Source: Elusimicrobiota bacterium | GTDB taxonomy: Bacteria > CG03 > SLGR01 > JAFGSA01 | DNA length: 48,018 nt | Direction: 5' to 3' | Assembly: GCA_016934855.1 (NCBI GenBank) | Contig: JAFGSA010000041.1 | Coordinates: 1 to 48,018, forward strand | Part shown: piece by piece, positions 16,913 to 23,771 of the stretch | How positions within the stretch are numbered: the stretch's first letter is position 1 | How the letters are laid out: every line of letters begins with the position of its first letter | The notes under the pieces: generated by a model | The model's input: only the letters and a program-made list of their open reading frames with translations | What the model was told of the DNA's origin: nothing | The model's database searches: none | Made by a program: the position numbers and the translations under genes

Positions 16913-18886
16913 CTACAGCATATCCTGGGGGTCTACGTCTATCTTTATCCTGCTTCTGAACCGGCGGGAACACATCTGCCTGAGCCTGTCCTTGAGTATC
17001 TGCGCTTCGCAGTCGGCATATTTTAAAAGTATCTGCCACCTGTATTTCCCGGCCACCCTGTATCTCTGGGCCGGCGCGGGCCCCAGTATCTTCAGGCTTT
17101 TCGCGTTCCCGGCCAGGTATTCGCAGCAGCTTTTGATGTCCCTGAGTGCCTTATCTTCCGTTTCATTGCTGCTCACTATGTTGACAAGCCTGCAGAACGG
17201 CGGATACCACGATGCCTTCCTTATCTCGATCTCCTTATCATAAAATTTTTTATAATCTTTTTCAAATAAGGCGGAAATGACATAATTGGCGGGATTGAAA
17301 GTCTGCAGGACCACCTTGCCGCGGTGCTCTCCCCTGCCCGCCCTTCCGGACACCTGCTTCATCAGCGAATAACACCTCTCCGCCGCCCGGAAATCCGGGT
17401 TCATAAGGCCTATGTCGCTGTTTATTATGCCGATCAGGTCCACGCCCGCGAAATCCCATCCTTTCGCGATGAGCTGGGTGCCTATCAGTATATCGTATTG
17501 GCCGTTTTTAAAACCGGTATATATCTTATCGGCCATTCCCTTCTTATTCATCGTATCGAAGTCCATCCTGACAGTCCGCGCTTCGGGAAATATCTTTTCC
17601 AGGGCTTTCTCCACCCGTTCGGTCCCGAATCCCAGGAGCTTGTACCGGGTCCCTGAGCAGGAAGGGCACTCCGCGCTGATATCATACTTCTTCCCGCATA
17701 TGTGACAGAGCGCTTTCTTTACGTTCGAATGGTATATCAGCGTGATGCCGCAATCCTGGCATTTCATTGCTTCAGAACACGCGCCGCAGATGATGGAGGG
17801 AGAATAACCCCTGCGGTTCAGAAACAGCATGATCTGCCTGGAGGACTCAAGGGTGCCGGTCATCTCGTCTATCAGATGTTTTGAGAATATGGCCCCCCTC
17901 ATGCCTCCGGCGTATTCTTTCCTCATGTCCACTATCTCGAGTCTAGGGAAATCCTGCTGGTGTATCCTTTCCGTTATCCTCAGATAATCTATCTCTTTAT
18001 TTTCGCAGCGGTACATGGTCTCGATACCGGGCGTGGCCGTACCCAGGATCAGGATCGCTTTCTCTATGCGGCATCTTTCTTCCGCCACGTGCCGCGCGTC
18101 GTAATAAGGAGAGCTGCCCTGCTTGTACGAGCTGTCCTGCTCTTCGTCTATTATGACCGCTCCCAGCTTCGGGAAAGGCGCGAATACCGCGGATCTGGGC
18201 CCGATGAGGACTTTTATCCTGCCGGCCGTCATGCTCTCTATGCTCGTCATCTTCCGCGTGTTCGATATGCGGCTGTGCCAGACGCCTATCGTATCGGGTT
18301 CGAACCTTTTTCTCAGGACGTTTATAAGCTGTGTGGTAATGGCAATTTCCGGGACCAGTATTATGACCTGCCTGCCTGCCTTTATCATCTCTGTGATTAC
18401 ATTGATGTATATTTCCGTCTTCCCGCTGTCGGTTACCCCGTGGAGGAGATACCTGCCCGCTTCCCCGCTTCGGGCTTTTTCGAGTATCGGCTTAATTACT
18501 TTTTCCTGCTGGGCCGAGAGCACGAAGCCTTCTTCCTTCCCTTCGGCGGCTGGGAGTGTCCCGGTCTTTCTCTTGGCAGGCCTCAGGGCGGGAGGGAGTA
18601 TCGCACCCAGCGCCTCTCCCGGCGTCATCACGTAGTAGCTGCTCATGCTGTACGCCAGCTCCATAAGTCCCCGGGAGAGCACAGGTTCCCTGTCTATAAC
18701 CTCGCGGATTTCCTTGATGCCGTAGCCGGCATCCGGGGGGATATCCGAGACTCTCGTCACGTAGCCGGTCCTGAAACTTTTTCCAAAAGGCGCCCTGACC
18801 CTGGAACCCACCCCTATGCCGTCCCGGGTACAGTATATGAATTCCCTGTATACCGGTATAGGGAACACTACATATATGTACTTCAA
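16913..18886 (-). CDS. priA: Primosomal protein N' (replication restart helicase)
   Basis: The product is 657 residues from a TTG at 18886. The frame is open for another 84 codons upstream, but those lie inside the UDG gene and are basic, non-homologous sequence. From the TTG the protein begins at once with the PriA 3'-DNA-binding fold (YIYVVFPIPVY). The TTG shares bases with the UDG TGA stop (TTGA), a coupling overlap, and an AGG lies ~8 bases upstream. Walker A is GVTDSGKT (150-157) and Walker B is DEEQ (247-250), where most PriA proteins have DEEH. Eight cysteines in four CxxC pairs between about 350 and 400 form the two zinc sites. It reloads the replisome at stalled forks. Confidence 0.94.
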   Translation of the reverse strand: MKYIYVVFPIPVYREFIYCTRDGIGVGSRVRAPFGKSFRTGYVTRVSDIPPDAGYGIKEIREVIDREPVLSRGLMELAYSMSSYYVMTPGEALGAILPPALRPAKRKTGTLPAAEGKEEGFVLSAQQEKVIKPILEKARSGEAGRYLLHGVTDSGKTEIYINVITEMIKAGRQVIILVPEIAITTQLINVLRKRFEPDTIGVWHSRISNTRKMTSIESMTAGRIKVLIGPRSAVFAPFPKLGAVIIDEEQDSSYKQGSSPYYDARHVAEERCRIEKAILILGTATPGIETMYRCENKEIDYLRITERIHQQDFPRLEIVDMRKEYAGGMRGAIFSKHLIDEMTGTLESSRQIMLFLNRRGYSPSIICGACSEAMKCQDCGITLIYHSNVKKALCHICGKKYDISAECPSCSGTRYKLLGFGTERVEKALEKIFPEARTVRMDFDTMNKKGMADKIYTGFKNGQYDILIGTQLIAKGWDFAGVDLIGIINSDIGLMNPDFRAAERCYSLMKQVSGRAGRGEHRGKVVLQTFNPANYVISALFEKDYKKFYDKEIEIRKASWYPPFCRLVNIVSSNETEDKALRDIKSCCEYLAGNAKSLKILGPAPAQRYRVAGKYRWQILLKYADCEAQILKDRLRQMCSRRFRSRIKIDVDPQDML

Positions 18887-19599
18887 AGCAGTGACCTGAT
18901 GATCTTTGTATCCTCTAATACTTCCGATTTTTTCGTCGGGTTCCTGAGAAGGTATGCCGGATGGTAGGTCGGCACGAGCTTTACTTTTACGCCGTTGAAC
19001 TCCAGGTCGAAGACCCTCCCGCGCAGCCTCGTTATGCCCTCGGTAGTCCCGAGTAAAGTTTTTGCTGACGGCGAGCCCAGCGCCACGATGACCCGGGGAC
19101 ATATGAGTTCTATCTGCCGCCTCAGGTACGGAATGCACTGCGCTATTTCGTCCTCCGAAGGGGGCCTGTCATTCATCCTTTTCTCGGGATTAGAAGGGTC
19201 TTTCATCGGATGGCATTTTACTATGTTCGTTATGAACACGTCTTTGCGTTCCAGTCCGAGCGTAGTGCTTATTATCTTATCCAGCAGTTTTCCCGCGCGC
19301 CCGACAAATACGTGGCCCCTGTGGTCTTCTTCGAAACCCGGGCCTTCCCCTATGAACATTATACCGGTTTTCTCATTGCCGTCCCCGAAACAGGCGTTGA
19401 GCCGCTGCGAACCGAGCGCGCATTTCCTGCAGTTCAGTACTTCCTTCCTGACCATATCGAGCCCTCCGGCAGAGCCGCCGGCCGCATTCTCTTTCGAACG
19501 AGCCTTACCGGGTCTCCTGCCGATCCAGAACCCCTCATCCCCGGCATCCCGCCTGAATTCCAGGTATTTTCTTATCTTTTCCCTGTCAGCTGAAGGCAT
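18883..19599 (-). CDS. Type 4 (iron-sulfur) uracil-DNA glycosylase
   Basis: A 238-residue DNA repair enzyme that excises uracil from DNA. The four iron-sulfur ligands are Cys57 and Cys60 (NCRKC), Cys129 (VKCHP) and Cys155 (QCIPYL). The catalytic-pocket motif GEGPGFEED (84-92) and the HPAYLLR motif (His213) are present. The spacing Cys129-Cys155 is about ten residues longer than in the Thermus enzyme because of an insertion (KDPSNPEKR). The N-terminal 50 residues are a basic, low-complexity extension not needed for the fold. It starts inside the coaB end (28-base overlap) and its stop overlaps the priA start. Confidence 0.94.
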   Translation of the reverse strand: MPSADREKIRKYLEFRRDAGDEGFWIGRRPGKARSKENAAGGSAGGLDMVRKEVLNCRKCALGSQRLNACFGDGNEKTGIMFIGEGPGFEEDHRGHVFVGRAGKLLDKIISTTLGLERKDVFITNIVKCHPMKDPSNPEKRMNDRPPSEDEIAQCIPYLRRQIELICPRVIVALGSPSAKTLLGTTEGITRLRGRVFDLEFNGVKVKLVPTYHPAYLLRNPTKKSEVLEDTKIIRSLL

Positions 19600-20207
19600 T
19601 TTCCAAGTATTACGCCGGCCATCCTGCCGAGGGCGGCGTTCCTATATTCCGACATACTGCTTTCCGGGCCTACCATTTTGAAACTTTTTTTAGACGCGCC
19701 CAGATTGGAGACCGCGTTTATTATCATGATGTCGCATTTCTTGTCTTTCATCTTCCTCAGTCCCTTTTCAACATCCATTCTGTCGGCCAGCGCGAAACCG
19801 GCTATTACGCGTCTGCCTTTCCTTGAGCCCGCCCATCTGAGTATATCCGGGTTCCTGGCGAGCCTTATGCATTCCACCCGGGATGTTTTGCTTATTTTCC
19901 TCTTCGACCTGACCGGCCTGAAATCACAGACCGCCGCCGAAGATATGAAAACATCGCATAATAAGAACTCCTTCTTTACAGCCCTGAACATGTCGAGCGC
20001 GCTCTCTATCTTAATGTATTTCATTCCTCTCGTATCGGCGGGCTTTACCTGCGACACCAGCGTTACCGACGCGCCCCACTCGCGCGCTTTTTCCGCTATT
20101 GCCATACCGGTCTTTCCTGAAGACAGGTTGGTAAGATACCTTACGGTATCCCACATCTCACGGGTCGGACCTGCCGTTATCAGGATGTTTATTCCTTTCA
20201 GATTCAT
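19572..20207 (-). CDS. coaB: Phosphopantothenate-cysteine ligase domain (stand-alone CoaB)
   Basis: A 211-residue protein equal to the C-terminal half of bifunctional CoaBC. It starts with ITAGPTRE (10-17), then YLTNLSSGKTG, the SSAAVCDFRP segment and RNPDIL, all standard CoaB nucleotide- and substrate-site motifs. A KCDIMIINAV strand holds the late conserved lysine region. It would couple 4'-phosphopantothenate to cysteine, using CTP in most bacteria. Most bacteria fuse this domain behind CoaC; here a 26-base gap and a different reading frame separate the two. No strong ribosome site precedes the ATG, so translation probably depends on coupling to the upstream gene. Confidence 0.88.
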   Translation of the reverse strand: MNLKGINILITAGPTREMWDTVRYLTNLSSGKTGMAIAEKAREWGASVTLVSQVKPADTRGMKYIKIESALDMFRAVKKEFLLCDVFISSAAVCDFRPVRSKRKISKTSRVECIRLARNPDILRWAGSRKGRRVIAGFALADRMDVEKGLRKMKDKKCDIMIINAVSNLGASKKSFKMVGPESSMSEYRNAALGRMAGVILGKCLQLTGKR

Positions 20208-20233
20208 TGATAAATTGCTGTTCAGATCCCGTT

Positions 20234-20818
20234 CTAGCGGGCTGTTTTTAATATTTTTTCGACTGCGGACAGTATATCTTCCGGCTCGATCATCCTTCCC
20301 GTACCTTTCTTCCCTCCCGCGAGTGCGCCTGAGGCCGGCCCGATCACGGCCATACCCCTTTTTTTCAGCTTCTCTACATTTTCCTTCGTCGCGGGATTAT
20401 TCCACATGTTGCTGTGCATTGCCGGGAAGACCGCTACCGGTCCGGGAAAATCCAGCACTACCGAGGTCAGCAGGTCGTCGGCGATACCGTGGCATATCCT
20501 GGCTATCGAATCGGCCGTCGCCGGAGCCAGCACTATTATGTCGGCCCAGGCCGACAGCGATGTATGATTTTCATTTGATCGGTCGTTATCGAAGAGTCCG
20601 GTATATGTTTTTTCGCCCGTTATAGTGCTGAAGGTAAGCGGGGTTATGAATTCCTCAGCGGCGCGGGTCATGACGACTTTCACGCCGTGTCCCCTTTTCT
20701 TCATCAGCGACGCGAGGTACGCGGCCTTGTATGCCGCTATGCTCCCGGTAACGCCGAGAAGTATACTGGCGTTATTTTTTCTTTTTATCGGATTCCTTTT
20801 TTTCTTTTTTCTTTCCAT
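20234..20818 (-). CDS. coaC: CoaC-like flavoprotein (phosphopantothenoylcysteine decarboxylase homologue) lacking the catalytic Cys
   Basis: A 194-residue flavoprotein of the HFCD family. It has the N-terminal GVTGSIAAYK loop, the catalytic histidine region HTSLSAWAD (His85) and the FMN-binding APATADSIA segment. Two usually invariant features differ. The PxMNxxMW motif reads PAMHSNMW (132-139), with His135 for Asn. The active-site Cys of the ACG segment is replaced (ALAGG, Gly168), although the following GTGRMIEP is kept. The Cys completes the last reduction step in known enzymes, so activity is uncertain. The only usable start is the ATG at 20818, 47 bases inside the omega-like gene, giving a lysine-rich N-terminus. 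Confidence 0.85.
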   Translation of the reverse strand: MERKKKKRNPIKRKNNASILLGVTGSIAAYKAAYLASLMKKRGHGVKVVMTRAAEEFITPLTFSTITGEKTYTGLFDNDRSNENHTSLSAWADIIVLAPATADSIARICHGIADDLLTSVVLDFPGPVAVFPAMHSNMWNNPATKENVEKLKKRGMAVIGPASGALAGGKKGTGRMIEPEDILSAVEKILKTAR

Positions 20819-21020
20819 TACCTTTATCAGGCTGGTTCTTCTCGTTCTCGGCAGCCATTTCTCCTGCCAGCACCTTGATCATTATATCTTCGAGCTTGGG
20901 AGGATTGCCTATCTTTGACGTCTTCCTGAACTCCTCCTTGTACTCCTTGGATGCCTTTACAATAAATTCCCACGGGTTCTCTATCTTGTCGTATAGGATT
21001 CTCATCGTATCTCTGTCCAC
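20772..21020 (-). CDS. rpoZ: RNA polymerase omega subunit-like protein
   Basis: An 82-residue protein between gmk and the coa genes, the classic place of rpoZ. The middle (ENPWEFIVKASKEYKEEF) follows the pattern of omega helix 2-3, where others read NRFELVLLAARRAR, and NPPKLEDIMIKVLAGEM matches the later conserved helix. Sequence conservation is low, so the call rests heavily on position and size. Omega would bind the beta' subunit and help assemble RNA polymerase. The last ~20 residues are mostly Lys and Glu, and their codons are shared with the start of coaC in another frame. Confidence 0.7.
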   Translation of the reverse strand: MDRDTMRILYDKIENPWEFIVKASKEYKEEFRKTSKIGNPPKLEDIMIKVLAGEMAAENEKNQPDKGNGKKKEKKESDKKKK

Positions 21021-21033
21021 TCATCCACCTCCA

Positions 21034-21639
21034 TCATATTTTATGCTTTTCCGCTTCCGCTATGCACTTCAGTATATTCAAAGTCTCCTGCACCCTGTCG
21101 TTTATCACAAGGTATCCGTAATTTTCTATGTAATCCAGCTCCTTATAGGAATTCTCCAGCCTTTTCTTTATCTCGCCGGCGGAATCCTGCTTCCTCCCCG
21201 TGAGCCTCTTCTCAAGTTCCTTCATTGTCGGCGTCATGATAAAGATCAGAACTGCGCGCGGGTATTCCTTCCTTATCTGAACGCCGCCCTGGACATCGAC
21301 GTCCAGTATGACGTATTTCCTGCTCTTAAGGCTCTTCTCTATGAAGTCTTTTGACGTGCCGTAATAATGCCCGTGCACGATCGCCCATTCCAGGAGTTTT
21401 TTATCTTCGATGAGTTTCTTGAACTCGCCTTCGTAGATAAAAAAGTAGTCCTTTTTATCGGTCTCGCCCGGCCGCGGCGGCCGGCTGGTCGTAGATATCG
21501 AATACACCGAATCCGCAAGATCGTCTACCAGCATGCGGCATAAAGTGGACTTACCCGCGCCGGAAGGCCCGGATATCACTATCAGGGTGCCGGTTTTATC
21601 CTTGTTTTCTATTACATCCTGGAATTTGCTGTTTTTCAT
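21034..21639 (-). CDS. gmk: Guanylate kinase
   Basis: A 201-residue enzyme that phosphorylates GMP to GDP with ATP. The P-loop GPSGAGKST is at 24-32, the GMP-binding stretch STTSRPPRPGE and the YFFIYEGEF segment follow, and the lid-region arginines are near the C-terminus (KRLTGRKQD). Length is typical. It is the first gene of the block with omega, coaC, coaB, UDG and priA. The ATG lies about 20 bases below a good -10 hexamer, and no ribosome-binding site is visible, so its message may be nearly leaderless. Confidence 0.96.
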   Translation of the reverse strand: MKNSKFQDVIENKDKTGTLIVISGPSGAGKSTLCRMLVDDLADSVYSISTTSRPPRPGETDKKDYFFIYEGEFKKLIEDKKLLEWAIVHGHYYGTSKDFIEKSLKSRKYVILDVDVQGGVQIRKEYPRAVLIFIMTPTMKELEKRLTGRKQDSAGEIKKRLENSYKELDYIENYGYLVINDRVQETLNILKCIAEAEKHKI

Positions 21640-21659
21640 ATATGGATAATAAAACAGTT

Positions 21660-21687
21660 ATTATACATTTTTATATACTTTTTTCAA
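21660..21687 (-). promoter_or_regulatory. Sigma70-type promoter of the gmk operon
   Basis: On the - strand TTGAAA (21687-21682) is followed, after a 16-base spacer, by a perfect TATAAT (21665-21660). The -35 element overlaps the rluD stop codon. The predicted transcription start is near 21653, about 14 bases before the gmk ATG. Confidence 0.7.
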
Positions 21688-22565
21688 GAATTCTTCAGAC
21701 TGGAGAGAATGCTTGAGAAGTCTTCGGGTACAGGCGCCTCGTAGTGTACTCTCCGGCCGGTACCGGGGTCCGAGAAGGATATCTGCCAGGCATGGAGCAT
21801 CTGCCTGGGGGCCGCCATCATTCCTCCCGAGTATTTCGTGTCGCCGATAATCGGGTACCCCGTATAGGACATATGCACCCTTATCTGGTGAGTCCGCCCG
21901 CTCAGCGGGTAGACTTCTACGAAAGTCCCGTTACCGAACCTTTCTTTTACCGTAAAACGCGTAGCCGATGGCCTGGAACCGCTCCAGCCTACCCTCATCA
22001 TGGTGGGATCCTTACTGGACCTCCTTATGGGGGCTGATATCTCCCCGGAATCTTCCTTTATGACGCCCTCGACCAGCGCGAGGTACACCTTTTTCACTTC
22101 CCTGTCCTTAAACTGCCGTCTCAGGTCATTCCCGGCTTCCGCGGTCAGTGCGGCCACCATGACTCCGGAAGTATCCTTGTCCAGCCTGTGAACGAGCTGC
22201 GCCCCCGGGTACCTGGAAGCAAGGCTGTCCAGCAGCGTGCTCCCCCTGTATCCCGCAGCAGGATGCACGACTACTCCCGGGGCCTTGTTTATTATGACGT
22301 AGCTTTCGCACTCGCAGATTATATCCGGCGGCGGGTAGATTCCCTTTGCTTCAGCTGCTTTTTTCTCCGGCACTTCGAATATTATCTCGTCGCCCGGGGA
22401 AACCGCATGATGGCAGTTCGTTACTTTCCCGTTAAGGCGGACATGCCCTCCCTCGATGAGTTTCTTCACGCGCGACCTTGTGAGCGGGATCCTGCGCGAC
22501 AGGTAAGTATCTATCCTCTCTCCCTCCGTCTCTTCTACGCTGATCTTCCGCAAAGCTTCAGACAC
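21684..22565 (-). CDS. rluD: RluA/RluD-family 23S rRNA pseudouridine synthase
   Basis: I use the GTG at 22565, which overlaps the lgt stop by 8 bases; a TTG six codons upstream (22583) is the alternative. The product is 293 residues. An S4 RNA-binding domain occupies the first ~65 residues (IDTYLSRRIPLTRSRVKKLI). The catalytic motif HRLDKDTSG follows, with the nucleophilic aspartate near residue 129, and LSGRTHQIRVH near 220. It isomerises uridines in large-subunit rRNA helix 69 if truly RluD; other RluA-type targets cannot be excluded. As in many bacteria it sits near lspA. Confidence 0.92.
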   Translation of the reverse strand: MSEALRKISVEETEGERIDTYLSRRIPLTRSRVKKLIEGGHVRLNGKVTNCHHAVSPGDEIIFEVPEKKAAEAKGIYPPPDIICECESYVIINKAPGVVVHPAAGYRGSTLLDSLASRYPGAQLVHRLDKDTSGVMVAALTAEAGNDLRRQFKDREVKKVYLALVEGVIKEDSGEISAPIRRSSKDPTMMRVGWSGSRPSATRFTVKERFGNGTFVEVYPLSGRTHQIRVHMSYTGYPIIGDTKYSGGMMAAPRQMLHAWQISFSDPGTGRRVHYEAPVPEDFSSILSSLKNS

Positions 22566-23313
22566 TTCTTTTCCGTTTAACAAGAAAGGCCGCGCCTGCC
22601 GCTATTCCGGCCAAGGATATCAACTGGGTCGGCGTCAGCCCGAGAAACAGCGGCCCCCTGAAATCCGCCCTTAGAAACTCGACGAACACCCTGAATACGC
22701 CGTATGACACAAGGTAAAGGCCGAAGACTGAAGATACCGGCGAAGCTTTCTTTTTTATCCTGCCGTACAGTACGCCCGCCAGCACGAACAGAAACAGCGC
22801 CGAATAGAGCTGTGTCGGATGGAGCCGCACGCCGAGCGGCTCTGCCAGGCACGCCGGGTCCGTGAAGATGACCCCGAAAGCCGAGGGTTTTCCGTAACAG
22901 CAGCCGGCGAAAAAACAGCCGATACGTCCGCAGGCATGAGCCAGCGCCAGCCCGGGGGAAAGGACATCCGCCACGCTCAGGATATCGTATCCCGCCTTCC
23001 GGCAGGCATAGACTATCCATAGGGCGCCTCCTATGAAACCTCCCCAGTATACAAGCCCCCCGTCCCACACGGCTATTATTTTGGAAGGATTATCCAGGTA
23101 CCATTTCAGCGAAATGACCACGTATCCCATCCTCGCGCCGGCAAAACCCGATAGAAGCGTACCGGCAAAAAGCTGGTTTATGAAATTTGCCGGCACGGAC
23201 CTGAACCTCGCGGCCCTGATCGCAAGATGCAGTCCCAGAAGCGCCCCTATGGCGACGAACACCCCGTAGGTATGTATCGTTAACCCGCTTATGGAAAACA
23301 GCCTGGGATACAT
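22558..23313 (-). CDS. lgt: Prolipoprotein diacylglyceryl transferase
   Basis: A 251-residue membrane enzyme with about seven hydrophobic segments. The signature HACGRIGCFFAGCCYGKPS is in the middle of the protein, carrying the catalytic-region His and Arg. It transfers diacylglycerol from phosphatidylglycerol to the lipobox Cys of prolipoproteins, the first step of lipoprotein maturation. Its start shares one base with the stop of lspA (TAATG), which encodes the second step, so the two steps are made from one coupled unit. Confidence 0.96.
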   Translation of the reverse strand: MYPRLFSISGLTIHTYGVFVAIGALLGLHLAIRAARFRSVPANFINQLFAGTLLSGFAGARMGYVVISLKWYLDNPSKIIAVWDGGLVYWGGFIGGALWIVYACRKAGYDILSVADVLSPGLALAHACGRIGCFFAGCCYGKPSAFGVIFTDPACLAEPLGVRLHPTQLYSALFLFVLAGVLYGRIKKKASPVSSVFGLYLVSYGVFRVFVEFLRADFRGPLFLGLTPTQLISLAGIAAGAAFLVKRKRSV

Positions 23314-23762
23314 TACCCCGTTCTCTTTTTCCAGGGCAGGTACTCGCAGAGCACGCCCAGGCCTATTATCACCGCTCCGACCGAAATGGAAGTATCCGCC
23401 ACGTTGAAGACAGGGAATACTTTCAGGTCTATGTAATCGATCACTCCGCCGTAGAAGAACCTGTCCCAGAGGTTGGACAGTGCGCCGCCCAGTATGAAGC
23501 CGTAGGCGGTGTAAACCGGCTTTTTATGGGTTTTGTCCGTCAATAGGAGAAACAGCAGGAATGCTATCACCAGTATATTCGTCCAGATAAGAGCGGTGTT
23601 ATTGCCCCTGAAAAAACTGAAAGCTATACCCGTATTTTTCAGGTACGTTATATCCAGGAAAGGCAGCACCGGCATCCTGTCTCCTACTTTGAAATTAATG
23701 AGTATCAGGAACTTGAGGAACCTGTCTATTACGAAAACGGAGAAAAAAAGGTAGTATATCAA
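23313..23762 (-). CDS. lspA: Lipoprotein signal peptidase (signal peptidase II)
   Basis: A 149-residue membrane aspartic protease with four hydrophobic segments. The family motifs are present: NTGIAFSF in the second loop, SNLWDRFFYGGVIDYID with the first catalytic aspartate, and FNVADTSI with the second. It cleaves the signal peptide of lipoproteins after Lgt has added diacylglycerol. The gene lies 9 bases after ileS, the ileS-lspA order also seen in proteobacteria, and runs directly into lgt. Confidence 0.96.
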   Translation of the reverse strand: MIYYLFFSVFVIDRFLKFLILINFKVGDRMPVLPFLDITYLKNTGIAFSFFRGNNTALIWTNILVIAFLLFLLLTDKTHKKPVYTAYGFILGGALSNLWDRFFYGGVIDYIDLKVFPVFNVADTSISVGAVIIGLGVLCEYLPWKKRTG

Positions 23763-23771
23763 GGCAGCCTG

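Noticed and set aside
17960..18967. 335-codon open frame on the + strand opposite priA
   Set aside because: Antisense shadow of PriA; Arg/His/Tyr-rich with no domain.
18887..19138. 84-codon N-terminal extension of PriA
   Set aside because: Lies inside the UDG gene, is unlike any PriA, and the conserved domain starts right after the TTG at 18886.
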